Assembly (NCBI RefSeq): GCF_000018605.1
Contig: NC_010003.1
Location: 2,022,501-2,086,500, forward strand
From: Petrotoga mobilis SJ95
GTDB taxonomy: Bacteria > Thermotogota > Thermotogae > Petrotogales > Petrotogaceae
Length of the DNA stretch: 64,000 nt
Reading direction: 5' to 3'
The translations under genes and the position numbers were made by a program. Below the pieces are notes generated by a model. That model made no database searches and had not been told where the DNA came from. It saw nothing but the letters and a program-made list of their open reading frames with translations. Positions within the stretch are counted from its first letter, which is position 1, and each line of letters starts with the position of its first letter. Below are positions 47,803 to 56,908 of this stretch, in pieces.

Positions 47803-48299
47803 TTAAACGGATTTTGATGAATTGAAAGTGGGGGAGGAATGGAAACGAGTAGTTTATGTTGTATTCTACTCTCTTTAATAAATATCAAAAAATGTCCGTA
47901 CCTATAAGAACCGTTGATATTTGTAGTAATAAGAATCTTCCTTGTCTTTCCTTAATGCTTCAGAAAAATCCTTATTTAGGTTTAGGGCACCTAGAATTCA
48001 CCGTTTTCATTCGGAAATATTTGTTACCCAAATAAGAGTTATTTTAAGAGCTTCTTTCGACTTTTCCAAGTTTAGAATTCTCTAACCAAGGGTAGAGTCT
48101 TTTGAATAATTTAATTTTTATACAGGATCTTCTTAAAAAAACAACGGCCCCTCTTAGGAATGATAAAATAAAATTCCAAAAAAAATTCGCCTAGGGTATT
48201 TTTTTTGAAAATTCCGTCTGTTGCGTGGATGCAGAGGTATTATTGGCTCATGTTGATTTTGCCAGTTTGGGGCTATGATTTACTGCAATATTTTTTGCT
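47803..48299. other. AT-rich gap after array 1, no gene seen
   Basis: After a diverged repeat relic (CTTTAAACGGATTTTGATGA, 47801-47832, then a purine-rich GGAGGAATGGAAACGAG) the stretch to about 48300 has no open frame worth calling on either strand. It has no hairpin with a T tract and no tRNA. It looks like decaying intergenic DNA at the left border of the copper island. Confidence 0.5.
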
Positions 48300-48395
48300 A
48301 TGAATATGAATAATCCAAATGTTTTTGGTGAGTATCAGCGGGAACCCACGACTCTAAAATTGTTAAAGAATATTGTTGGGGCTGTAAACATTTAG
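48300..48395 (+). pseudogene. 31-codon fragment, possible gene relic
   Basis: A short frame from ATG at 48300 ends with QREPTTLKLLKNIVGAVNI before TAG. The residue mix looks like real protein, but there is no ribosome site and no recognisable family. It may be the tail of a lost gene of the copper island. Low certainty. Confidence 0.25.
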
Positions 48396-48486
48396 TAAAT
48401 TTTTAAGTATTTGTGATGCAATTGCTTTTAATATTTATTTTCTGCTGTTATTATTGGGGTAGGGGTATGAAACCTTAAGGATTGAT

Positions 48487-48791
48487 TTGCATGCGGTGCC
48501 GAAAGTAAAGAAAAGGCTTATATCGCCTGATTATTCTATTTGTTGGTCGCTTGTTCTATGTTGCCTTAAACTGAAACTGGTAGCAGACATAAAAGCAGAA
48601 TTAGATAATTTTAATCGCACAAGACAACAGGAGCGCCTTAAGGCCATTCCGAATAATCCGGAGTTTGTTGACCTATATGCCAGATAGTTGTCAATCCAGA
48701 AGAAGTCAAATGGAAGGTTAGAAAGAATGGATTGACACATTATTTCTGTAGTAAACTCTGTAAGGATGAATTTATTAAAACAGGCTACTAG
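48487..48791 (+). pseudogene. Frameshifted YHS-domain protein
   Basis: The first frame (48487-48687) ends NPEFVDLYAR and stops. One frame over, from about 48678, the sequence continues CQIVVNPEEVKWKV and then THYFCSKLCKDEFIKTGY to 48791. Together they read as a YHS metal-binding domain (family pattern DPxCxM-V-PEEA-xx-Y-GxTYYFCSxxCKxxF). The join at GACCTATATGCC fits one lost base (DPIC became DLYA). The gene lies just before the copper ATPase, where YHS proteins often sit. The break point is inferred. Confidence 0.7.
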
Positions 48792-48814
48792 TCTGAAAAG
48801 GAGGTTAATAATCT

Positions 48815-50857
48815 ATGAAACACAGAAACCGTCAAACGAAACATAATATGAATGCCGAGCACACAAATCATACCGATGGTGGTGGGCATGCCTCACATCA
48901 CGCACACATGGTGGCTGATTTCAGGAAGAGGTTCTGGGTATCATTAATTGTGACTATCCCCGTTCTTCTACTTTCTCCACTTATCCAATCTTTTTTCGGC
49001 TATTCCATAGATTTTGCGGGTTCGATGTTTTTTCTTTTTGGCCTTTCTTCATTTGTCTATTTCTACGGTGGCTGGCCGTTTTTAGAGGGACTGTTTCAGG
49101 AGTTAAAAAAGAAACAACCCGGTATGATGACGCTCATTGCGCTGGCTATATCTGTCGCCTATTTTTACAGTAGTGCGGTTGTCTTTGGAGTTGAAGGAAA
49201 AGTATTCTTTTGGGAATTAGTTACCCTTATAGATATTATGCTCCTTGGACACTGGATAGAGATGAAATCTATTATGGGAGCGTCACAGGCTTTGGAGGAA
49301 CTGGCGAAACTTATGCCGTCAGAAGCCCATCGTCTAAAAGAAAGTGGAGATATAGAAGAGGTCAAGATTGAAGATTTGCAATCACAGGATAAAGTGCTTA
49401 TCAAACCGGGTGAAAAAATTCCGGTTGACGGAATAGTTCTCGAAGGCGAATCGGATGTTGATGAATCTGCTATAACTGGTGAATCAAAGCCGGTAAGCAA
49501 AAAAAAGGATGATAAGGTTATCGGTGGCGCAGTCAACGGAGAAGGTTCTCTCACTGTCCAAGTAACCAAGACCGGCAAAGATTCTTATCTTTCCCAAGTG
49601 ATAGAGTTAGTAAGGATTGCCAGTGAAAGTAAATCTAGGGCGCAAGGATTAGCGGATAAGGCGGCTTTCTGGTTGACAATAATTGCTATTACGGCAGGTG
49701 CAGCAACCCTTATAACCTGGCTTGTATTAGGTAAAGAATTTGTATTTGCTTTGGAACGTATGGTTACTGTCATGGTTATTACTTGCCCGCACGCCTTAGG
49801 CCTGGCTATACCACTTGTTATCGCTGTAATTACATCTATTTCGGCTAAGAACGGCCTTCTGATTAGGAATAGAACTTCTTTTGAAGGTGCTCGTAATATT
49901 GATGTTGTCGTTTTTGATAAAACAGGTACATTAACCAAAGGGGAATTCGGGGTATCGGACATTGTTACGTTTGGCGGCTGGAAGGAAGACGAGCTTTTAC
50001 GTGATGTCGCTGCCATTGAAACAAATTCCGAACACACGATTGCCAAAGGAATCGTGAAAAAAGCAAAAGAAAAGAAGCTGGATTTACCTAAGGTAGAAAA
50101 TTTCTCAAGTCTGCCAGGGAAAGGCGCTAAAGCGCGTATTCAGGGCAAACAAATTTTTGTTGGAAATAAAGGGATTTTTGAAATTGCCGAAGTATCTTCA
50201 ACGGACGATGCGCAAAAACAGGCTAACGAGTTTGCTTCTCAGGGAAAGACACTGGTCTTTGTTGCTTCAGAAAACAAGATTCAGGGGATCATCGCTCTCT
50301 CAGATATCATCAGAGATGAATCAAAAGAAGCGATTAAGAGACTCAAAAAGCAAGATATAAGTGTTTCGATGATTACTGGCGATAATCAGGCAACCGCTAA
50401 ATTTGTAGCCGATCAATTAGGCTTGGACAGTTTTTTTGCCGAAGTTTTGCCCGATAAAAAATCCGAGAAAATAAAAAAACTTCAAAGCGAAGGTAGAAAA
50501 GTTGCGATGGTGGGTGATGGTGTCAATGATGCGCCTGCTCTGGCTCAGGCTGACGTGGGAATAGCCATAGGGGCAGGTACGGATGTAGCTGTTGAAACAG
50601 CCGATGTGGTATTGATCGAGAATGATCCCAGAAATGTATTGGATATCATCCGGCTCTCGGCAATTAATCATCGCAAAACTGTCCAAAATCTTGCTTGGGC
50701 TACAGGCTATAACGTGTTTGCCATACCTCTAGCGGCCGGGGTCTTGTATAGTTATGGAATTATTCTCGCTCCAGCTATGGGGGCTATTATCATGTCCCTT
50801 AGTACAGTAATTGTCGCGATTAATTCTAGACTGATAAAATTTCAAAAGGAATACTAA
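48815..50857 (+). CDS. copB: Copper-exporting P1B-type ATPase, CopB class
   Basis: The 680-residue P-type ATPase has a His-rich N-terminus (residues 1-31, HTNHTDGGGHASHHAHM), the transmembrane metal motif TCPHALGLAIP (CPH, about 322), the phosphorylation motif DKTGTLTKG (Asp about 368), a GDNQATA loop and MVGDGVNDAPALAQADVGIA. CPH with a His-rich N-terminus is typical of the P1B-3 class (Cu2+/Cu+ export). The ATG has AAGGAGG 10 bases upstream. The base composition is richer in GC than the flanks, pointing to transfer from elsewhere. Confidence 0.93.
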   Translation: MKHRNRQTKHNMNAEHTNHTDGGGHASHHAHMVADFRKRFWVSLIVTIPVLLLSPLIQSFFGYSIDFAGSMFFLFGLSSFVYFYGGWPFLEGLFQELKKKQPGMMTLIALAISVAYFYSSAVVFGVEGKVFFWELVTLIDIMLLGHWIEMKSIMGASQALEELAKLMPSEAHRLKESGDIEEVKIEDLQSQDKVLIKPGEKIPVDGIVLEGESDVDESAITGESKPVSKKKDDKVIGGAVNGEGSLTVQVTKTGKDSYLSQVIELVRIASESKSRAQGLADKAAFWLTIIAITAGAATLITWLVLGKEFVFALERMVTVMVITCPHALGLAIPLVIAVITSISAKNGLLIRNRTSFEGARNIDVVVFDKTGTLTKGEFGVSDIVTFGGWKEDELLRDVAAIETNSEHTIAKGIVKKAKEKKLDLPKVENFSSLPGKGAKARIQGKQIFVGNKGIFEIAEVSSTDDAQKQANEFASQGKTLVFVASENKIQGIIALSDIIRDESKEAIKRLKKQDISVSMITGDNQATAKFVADQLGLDSFFAEVLPDKKSEKIKKLQSEGRKVAMVGDGVNDAPALAQADVGIAIGAGTDVAVETADVVLIENDPRNVLDIIRLSAINHRKTVQNLAWATGYNVFAIPLAAGVLYSYGIILAPAMGAIIMSLSTVIVAINSRLIKFQKEY

Positions 50858-50858
50858 C

Positions 50859-51046
50859 ATGAAAGCACATGTTGATCGAGATGGGTGATGGGAAAGCCCA
50901 ATTGCACACAAACCTGTCCTGAAGTGTTTCAACTGGAAGAAGGAAAATCAAAAGTCATCGTTGATACTGTTTACAAAGAAGCTGAGGTCAAATGTCGAGA
51001 AGTTGAAGCCAGATGTTCGGTACAAGCGATTTTTGTTACTGAATAG
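50859..51046 (+). pseudogene. Broken [4Fe-4S] ferredoxin gene
   Basis: ATG at 50859 gives MKAHVDRDG and a TGA. Another frame continues CTQTCPEVFQLEEGKSKVIV, then VKCREVEARCSVQAIFVTE to TAG at 51046. This is the frame of a small single-cluster ferredoxin (pattern DxxxCIGCGxCxxxCPEVF .. A-ExCPxxAI). The segment that should encode the first cysteines is damaged. The gene directly follows copB and shares its composition. Confidence 0.75.
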
Positions 51047-51089
51047 ATATAAATGAACACTAAATTCTTTTTAACCATTATCAAACAAA

Positions 51090-51319
51090 GAAATAGCCCA
51101 AGATTTCTTACAAAACTACCTACCTTCTGAGGTTAAGAAAGTATTAGACCTAAATTATTTAACTAATACATTCTCTTTGAACACAAAAGTTACAATAATG
51201 CCAGTGTGTTTCTGCAACTTTTAAAATACCCACTAAAGATATGGGAAGAAAAATACATCACCAAAACGAACAAATTATCTATAATAATACCGAACCAATG
51301 CCAAGTATTTAAGCTATAA
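51090..51319 (+). pseudogene. Relic of an Rpn-family transposase/nuclease
   Basis: The piece EIAQDFLQNYLPSEVKKVLD followed by LNYLTNTFSLNT (51090-51187) matches the start pattern of Rpn (PF04754-type) recombination-promoting nucleases. After a gap, FLQLLKYPLKIWEEKYI and NKLSIIIP (51209-51319) match a later part of the same family. The central part, with the active site, is missing and the frames differ. It is a deletion remnant on the right border of the copper island. Confidence 0.6.
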
Positions 51320-51343
51320 TTGTATTCTTAAAAATATCACTCC

Positions 51344-51619
51344 TTAAATTATGAAGTCATCAGGTTCACCTTTTTCCACACCATAAGTTTCTTTTATAAA
51401 AATTTTTCGAGATTCGAAAATGTACCAAGTAATGCTATCTTCATCTTTTTTTGTAATTTTTCTTATCTGTTGTTTTAAGATCTCATATTTTGCTTTTGTT
51501 ATTTCTCCTTCCAGCAAGGAATTTTGTACCCAGTTCAGGTATTGTCTCGCTTTTTTTAAAACTTTTGCTACTCTTTTTTCATTAACATCGTAGGCCATTA
51601 TTACGTACGTTTTTACCAC
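51344..51619 (-). CDS. cas2: CRISPR-associated endoribonuclease-fold Cas2
   Basis: The 91-residue protein with Cas1 forms the spacer integration complex. It has the ferredoxin-like start VIMAYDVNEKRVAKVLKKAR, with the conserved Asp in YDV, and LNWVQNSLLEGEIT as in other Cas2 proteins. It overlaps cas1 by 7 bases and is the last gene of the cas operon. Confidence 0.95.
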   Translation of the reverse strand: MVKTYVIMAYDVNEKRVAKVLKKARQYLNWVQNSLLEGEITKAKYEILKQQIRKITKKDEDSITWYIFESRKIFIKETYGVEKGEPDDFII

Positions 51620-52614
51620 CTCATTGTAAAAGGAACGTATTCTTTTTCTTCTATCAGATGTTTTAAAATCTTATAAGCCTCATGTTTTATCAATGTTCTG
51701 TAGGTAATATTTCTTTTTAATTTTTTATGTTTTAAAGTTGTACTTAAATGCTCTTCATAATTTTTTATAAAATTTTTTTGGCCTTCTTCGTTCAAGTGAA
51801 TGCCGCCTTGAACTTTTTTAAAATGGTTTTCATTAATTATTTTTTTATTCACAAGGTTAAAAATAGTTCTATCTACCACAATGGGCTTAAATATTTCAGC
51901 TATATCAAGGTTCAAAGAAAATTTTCTAAAGTTAGTTGAATGAAGATAGCCAATTCTAGGATCTAATGGTGTTTGATAAATTTGCGTTAAAACTGTAGAG
52001 TACATTAAAGAATTTCCAAAACTGATAAGTGTGTTCAGGTAATTTGTAGGGGGCCTTTTTTCTCTGACAACCATTTTGAAATCTTCATTTGAGATTATAT
52101 TGTTATCAATAAAATTATAATAAATCTCTCTATAATTTCCCTCTTGTGCCATTAATTCGTTAATAGAACCAATCTGGGGAATATTCTGAATAAATTCTTC
52201 CATTTTTTGCGAATACCGTTTTATTGTTAAATCGTTTTTCCTTTCATAATATTGCACAATCTTTAAGATGTTTTGCATAGCTCCTTCTACAAACTTTTTT
52301 GCTAAAACTAATCTTTTTTCTGAGGAGATATAGTGCTCTACTTGTTTAACTATTGTTATTCCATTTGTATTATGCTCATATGGATAAAAACTTCCCACAT
52401 AAAAACCATAATGGTTGAAAAAATGGAGTGGTAAGTTATTGGCTGACAAGAATTCAAGAAGTCGTTTGTTTATGTTTATTTCTCCAAATATCTTTATTTC
52501 TGAAATGTTTTCTATCGGGAAGTACTTTGTTTTTTCATCAGATTCATTTTTAAAGGCTAGTGTGTTTCCTTTTCTAGATAACGTTCCGCTTTGAAATATA
52601 TAGATAGGTTTCAA
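51613..52614 (-). CDS. cas1: CRISPR integrase Cas1
   Basis: The 333-residue protein starts at the TTG at 52614 (MKPIYIFQSGTLSRKGNTL), with GAGAGGA upstream. A longer frame into cas4 exists but adds 13 residues that are only the cas4 tail in another frame. The metal-binding residues are seen as Glu in AQEGNYREIYYNFI, His in GYLHSTNFRKFSL and Asp in NLDIAEIFKP. The type I-B form is expected by context. It catalyses spacer insertion with Cas2. Confidence 0.95.
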   Translation of the reverse strand: MKPIYIFQSGTLSRKGNTLAFKNESDEKTKYFPIENISEIKIFGEININKRLLEFLSANNLPLHFFNHYGFYVGSFYPYEHNTNGITIVKQVEHYISSEKRLVLAKKFVEGAMQNILKIVQYYERKNDLTIKRYSQKMEEFIQNIPQIGSINELMAQEGNYREIYYNFIDNNIISNEDFKMVVREKRPPTNYLNTLISFGNSLMYSTVLTQIYQTPLDPRIGYLHSTNFRKFSLNLDIAEIFKPIVVDRTIFNLVNKKIINENHFKKVQGGIHLNEEGQKNFIKNYEEHLSTTLKHKKLKRNITYRTLIKHEAYKILKHLIEEKEYVPFTMRW

Positions 52615-52615
52615 T

Positions 52616-53128
52616 TTATTCCTCTCCCGCCCAACATAATTCTGCAAAGCCACATTTTGAACACACTCCTATCCATTTTGGTGGAGATGGAATAGGCGAT
52701 TCAATTAATTCATTGAGTTTAAGAAGTGTATCTTGTATTTCTTTTTTGGCTTCCTCATCGAACACAATGGGAATTCTCTTTTTTTCTTTTGGCAATAGAA
52801 TTTCCCCCTTTGCTTGAATACCCATATCCTCCAATAATTTTAAATAATATAACAACTGGATTTTGGCTCCTTTGAAAGATTTCGAAGATTTTTTGATTTC
52901 TCCAACTATGGTACACTTATTATCATTCCAAATTAAATCAATTACAGCTCCTGGAAGCTTTATTTCTTTTTCTCCTTTCCCTTCATAAGAATTTTTGTGT
53001 AAAAACCTTCCTAGTTCTATGTAGGGGTTATCTTGTTCAGGAGTGAATCTTCTTAAAACAAACCAAGCTTCTCTTGGGCATATTGAATAGGCTAAAACTG
53101 AATATCCTGTAATGATATTATCATCCAT
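52616..53128 (-). CDS. cas4: CRISPR-associated exonuclease Cas4
   Basis: The 170-residue RecB-family nuclease takes part in trimming prespacers and choosing the PAM. The N-terminal Cys is in SICPREAWFVL, the nuclease core in VIDLIWNDNKCTIVGEIKKSSK, and three further Cys in CSKCGFAELCW complete a [4Fe-4S] site. It overlaps cas3 by 8 bases and ends one base before the cas1 start. Confidence 0.94.
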   Translation of the reverse strand: MDDNIITGYSVLAYSICPREAWFVLRRFTPEQDNPYIELGRFLHKNSYEGKGEKEIKLPGAVIDLIWNDNKCTIVGEIKKSSKSFKGAKIQLLYYLKLLEDMGIQAKGEILLPKEKKRIPIVFDEEAKKEIQDTLLKLNELIESPIPSPPKWIGVCSKCGFAELCWAGEE

Positions 53129-55316
53129 GAAAATCCTCTTTCAATTCATATGGAATAAACCCTACTTCTTCAGAATAGATTTCCCCAATGCCTAATTGGG
53201 TAATCAACCAAATTCCATTTCCCTTATACTCAAGCTTTTTGTCATCCTCTAGAAATACTTCGTTACAGTAGTTTTCCCATTCTTCCAGTTCTTTGTGAGG
53301 AACATTTATAGAATAATTTTGAATTTCTTTCCATAGTTGTTTTTTTCTTTCGTAATTTTCTAAACTATGTTCCAAACTTTCAATTTCATATAATTTGTTT
53401 GAGACTGTTCCATCCGAATCTACAAACACCACATCCTCGTATAAATGTTCTTTTATTAGAGGTTTATAATTACTCCAATTCCCTTCTTTTATCTCATACC
53501 AAGGACCTTTTTGGTATTTACTCACTGACAATGCAGTGTAATATTTATCTAGTAGTTCTTGAACTTCGTTTTCTGAAAATTTATTTTTGTTGGAAAAAAT
53601 TTCTTTTGTCTTATTCAGCGATATGCTATCGTACACATAAGAAGCATATGATCTTTCATTCTCACTGTCATCATCTACTATTTCAGCAACCATTACTGTG
53701 CCAAGTTTATTTAGCATTCTTCTATTACATCTTCCAGCAGCTTGCACGATACTATCAAAGGGGGATAAATCTTTAAAAACGTAATCAAAGTCTAAGTCTA
53801 CTCCAGCTTCTACTACCTGGGTAGATATGAGATTTCTTGGCAAGTTTTTATTTTCCAACTGTTTGATCTGTTTAATTCTTTCTAACCTTTCTTTAGGAAT
53901 TACCCAAGTAGAAAGAAAGAAAAGGTTACTTTTCAAATGTTCTCGGAGTAAGATAAAAGCTTTTAACGCTTCTTTTCTTGTGTTAAGAATAAGTAGAGAA
54001 GAGTTATCAGTTCTATCAGCTGTAAATTGTTTAATATCAGAAAGCTTTATTTTTTCATTAACTATGTTATAACAGTGTCTATTTTTTGGGAAAGAAGATT
54101 TAGGAGCTAACTCTTTACCTTCTGCTATTTTAGGTTGTGTAGCGGTCATTAAAATAAAATAAGTTCCCATCTTTTTTGAAAGAAAAGACATTGTTTCTCC
54201 AAATCCTTGCCAATATTCAGGGGGAATCGACTGAGGTTCATCCAAAATAACTACCGCATCTTTTAACCTGTGGAAACTCATAGAATCGTTGGCATTAGGA
54301 GAATAAAGCACTTCCCAAAACTTTGCAAGGGTTGTAACAATGAGTGGCTCTTTGAAGTATCTAAAAGAAAGTATAAACCTTTCTAAATTATCTAAATCTT
54401 CTTTTTCCTTTGATGCACTTACCAAATGATGGTCTTCCTGTACTTTGTCGTATATTTTCTTTGCAACTTCAGAATTTTGATCAACAATACTTATGAACGG
54501 TAATACATAAATAATTGTTTTAAGAGAAAGTTTATTTGCTAACTTCATCGATGCTTGCAATCCAGTGAGTGTTTTTCCAGCCCCAGTTGGGAGCGTTATG
54601 GTATAGATACCTGGTTCTGAAATTGTATCAACGTTTGATAATGTACTTTCTCTTATTTTGTTTTTCCAATCGCTTAAATGGTTCTTTGGAAGGGATTCAA
54701 GAAATTTGTCGAACCTATCTTGTTGATAAGAAATTTTATCAAAATTGATCCTATCAACATTTAACGCATCTAGCCTATCAGATGTTATAAAAATTGAATT
54801 CTCGATTCTCGTATTAAACCATAATTCTTCAGCTTTAACCGTCTTGTTTAAAAGATACTGTGAATGCCAAGATTGAAATATTAATCTTTTCCATTCCTTT
54901 TCTGTTAGATATTCAATTTTGTTTAGATCAAGGAATTCTTCTAATGCTTTTATAACGTCTTGATAATTTAAATTTCTCCAAAAAGACATTATATCTTCAA
55001 AATTTAGTTGATATGAATGATGTCTTCTAACAATTTCGGCTTGGAAAACATCCTTTGTAAGCATAAATGTTAAATAAGAAGAAGGTTCAGAATGAGGATA
55101 TTTTCCTTTTTTTGTCTTTAAATATTGTTGAAATTTAACATGAGATTTAGCTACATCATGAGTTAAGCAGATAGGTTTTAATGGATCAACTAAATCATTG
55201 TACCCATGAAAATTTGATATCTCTTTGGATTTTTCGAAGACTCCTTCTAAATGATCTTTAAGCAGTTTATCCGGATGGCTTTCTTGACCATTCAGGAAGC
55301 CAAACAATTTCATCAT
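53121..55316 (-). CDS. cas3: CRISPR helicase-nuclease Cas3
   Basis: Cas3 unwinds and degrades target DNA after Cascade binding. The protein is about 731 residues. The N-terminal HD nuclease has LKDHLEGVF and LTHDVAKSHVKFQQYL (about 50-65). The SF2 helicase has Walker A LPTGAGKT (about 247-254), motif II ILDEPQ, SATQ-like TATQP, VVEAGVDLDFD and motif VI QAAGRCNRR. The start is either ATG 55316 or 55313; a TTG at 55322 is less likely. It overlaps cas5 by 50 bases. Confidence 0.95.
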   Translation of the reverse strand: MMKLFGFLNGQESHPDKLLKDHLEGVFEKSKEISNFHGYNDLVDPLKPICLTHDVAKSHVKFQQYLKTKKGKYPHSEPSSYLTFMLTKDVFQAEIVRRHHSYQLNFEDIMSFWRNLNYQDVIKALEEFLDLNKIEYLTEKEWKRLIFQSWHSQYLLNKTVKAEELWFNTRIENSIFITSDRLDALNVDRINFDKISYQQDRFDKFLESLPKNHLSDWKNKIRESTLSNVDTISEPGIYTITLPTGAGKTLTGLQASMKLANKLSLKTIIYVLPFISIVDQNSEVAKKIYDKVQEDHHLVSASKEKEDLDNLERFILSFRYFKEPLIVTTLAKFWEVLYSPNANDSMSFHRLKDAVVILDEPQSIPPEYWQGFGETMSFLSKKMGTYFILMTATQPKIAEGKELAPKSSFPKNRHCYNIVNEKIKLSDIKQFTADRTDNSSLLILNTRKEALKAFILLREHLKSNLFFLSTWVIPKERLERIKQIKQLENKNLPRNLISTQVVEAGVDLDFDYVFKDLSPFDSIVQAAGRCNRRMLNKLGTVMVAEIVDDDSENERSYASYVYDSISLNKTKEIFSNKNKFSENEVQELLDKYYTALSVSKYQKGPWYEIKEGNWSNYKPLIKEHLYEDVVFVDSDGTVSNKLYEIESLEHSLENYERKKQLWKEIQNYSINVPHKELEEWENYCNEVFLEDDKKLEYKGNGIWLITQLGIGEIYSEEVGFIPYELKEDFHG

Positions 55317-55995
55317 TTCCAACCAAAACTCCCCCTATCTCTTCAGGATTATCAACAATAATCCCCGTATCGCTATTGACTGGATAAAAAACTGACAAGC
55401 TTTTGGTAAGTCCCCTTTCTTCATCCATCTGAAGAGGGACTATGTCTTTAAAGATTCCTTTGGTTTTTTTCAGATTAATTTTGGGTTTAATATCAGCTGG
55501 TATGATACTTTTAATATTTACCTCACCATCATTGATCTTCACTGGGTTGAAAGATCCTATGTAGTCAATATTAGCAAATGAATATGCTGTACCTAAATAT
55601 GGAGTAAAAACAAAATTACCTTGTTCAAGAAAAGGTTTTAATTTTTCTTCTATAGGACCTTCTACATAAATTCGATATTTTGGCCTTTTAACAAATTGAT
55701 GTTTTATAATATTGTGAATTCCCTTTTTTGGGTCTTTATAATTCCACAGGTTTATGCTAGTAGTGAACCATTTAATTGGAGATCTTATAGAGATGGAAAT
55801 TCTGTTTCCATACAATGCTTCCCAATAAGAAGCCAAATGAGCTTTATTTTCAGATTTGTTCTCTACGCCTATTATAGCTGCAATTAATCCTCCAACAGCC
55901 GTAGGTGGCGGAAAGGGATAGGATGCGGAAGAAGTGGTTGTATAGAATTTGCGAAACATAGCATACTCCCCTGTAATATCAAAAACAAGGGCCAT
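55267..55995 (-). CDS. cas5b: Cascade subunit Cas5 (type I-B)
   Basis: The 242-residue RAMP protein binds the 5' handle of the crRNA in Cascade. The start ALVFDITGEYAMFRKFYTTTSSASYPFPPPTAVGGLIAAIIG is split here by its motifs: GEYAMFRKF and YPFPPPTAVGGLIAAI are the Cas5 family signature. It lies 4 bases after cas7 and overlaps cas3. Confidence 0.93.
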   Translation of the reverse strand: MALVFDITGEYAMFRKFYTTTSSASYPFPPPTAVGGLIAAIIGVENKSENKAHLASYWEALYGNRISISIRSPIKWFTTSINLWNYKDPKKGIHNIIKHQFVKRPKYRIYVEGPIEEKLKPFLEQGNFVFTPYLGTAYSFANIDYIGSFNPVKINDGEVNIKSIIPADIKPKINLKKTKGIFKDIVPLQMDEERGLTKSLSVFYPVNSDTGIIVDNPEEIGGVLVGNDEIVWLPEWSRKPSG

Positions 55996-55999
55996 TGTA

Positions 56000-56908
56000 T
56001 CACCTCAATTCAATAGCTACTTTATCTTCTCCCAAAATACTCTTTAGATCATCAATATTCTTTACTTCCAAGTCAGGATCCTTGATAATTATTATCTTTT
56101 CTATATTATCTTTGAGTAAAGAAACCTTATCACATATTTCCTTCAAATTGAGAGCAATGTCTTGAATATTTCTGATTGCCAATTGTTCATCGTCATCTAA
56201 CAAAGAATTATCTTTTTTGGTTAATTTTATCCTTTCATCCAAAGACCCTATTAATCCATTGAAATCAGGTTTGTACCAAATTTCCATCAAAAAGCGGGAG
56301 CGATGTTCAGTTTTACTTCTTGTGATTAAATTGTTGGTTCCGTTCCAAGCAGCTTGTGTAAGTTTGTTGAAATCCTCATCTGTTGCTTGTGTCCTTTCAG
56401 ATGCATATTGATTTCCAATTGCATAGGTTCCAATCAATGCAAAAGGTACTATATATTCATTTCTTATAGTTCTCTGTTCTCCTCCTTCTTTAGTAACAAA
56501 CGCACCTGTCCCTTGTACAAATTCAACTTTTGTTTTATGTAAAGATCTTCCCCATTTAAATTGGACAGGTCCAGTCCATGCAAAACTTTCTTTACCCAAT
56601 GCGAAAGTTACACCGAAAAGCCTTGTATCGATACATTTCTTTAGAGTTTCGTCTCCATTTGTGGTAGACAATTTCGTTTTCAACTCTTCGAATCTTTCTT
56701 TTAAAGTCTTTGGTTCTCCATCAATGAAAACATCTTCTCCCATTCTCATTAATTCGTCTCTAATAGTTCTTTTAATCCTAACGTCAGATACCAAAACTTG
56801 CCCTGTTTCTTCATCGTATCTTGGATGATTTGCATTCAATGGATCACCGTTTGGATTCGCATCTTTTACAGAGTATACAAACAAAAGTTCTTTTCTACCG
56901 TTAAACAT
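56000..56908 (-). CDS. cas7b: Cascade backbone subunit Cas7 (Csh2 type)
   Basis: The 302-residue protein forms the filament along the crRNA. The start ELLFVYSVKDANPNGDPLNA, then HPRYDEETGQVLVSDVRIKR, is the Csh2/Cas7b signature. RTIRDEL follows. It defines the system as subtype I-B together with the cas8b gene. It overlaps the preceding gene by 8 bases. Confidence 0.95.
   Translation of the reverse strand: MFNGRKELLFVYSVKDANPNGDPLNANHPRYDEETGQVLVSDVRIKRTIRDELMRMGEDVFIDGEPKTLKERFEELKTKLSTTNGDETLKKCIDTRLFGVTFALGKESFAWTGPVQFKWGRSLHKTKVEFVQGTGAFVTKEGGEQRTIRNEYIVPFALIGTYAIGNQYASERTQATDEDFNKLTQAAWNGTNNLITRSKTEHRSRFLMEIWYKPDFNGLIGSLDERIKLTKKDNSLLDDDEQLAIRNIQDIALNLKEICDKVSLLKDNIEKIIIIKDPDLEVKNIDDLKSILGEDKVAIELR

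Noticed and set aside
47473-47817. Open frames across the CRISPR arrays encoding repeated FYPTYEEWK or LFILPMRNG peptides
   Set aside because: They are the 30-base repeat read in different frames, interrupted by spacers, not proteins.
48181-48260. Insertion-sequence ends at the left border of the copper island
   Set aside because: I looked for terminal inverted repeats and target duplications matching the right border and found none convincing by eye.
49165-50046. 137- and 153-residue minus-strand open frames within copB
   Set aside because: Antisense shadows of an intact P-type ATPase gene.
52615-52653. Longer N-terminus of Cas1 (13 more residues)
   Set aside because: Those codons are the cas4 C-terminus in another frame; the TTG at 52614 has the ribosome site and gives the usual Cas1 start.
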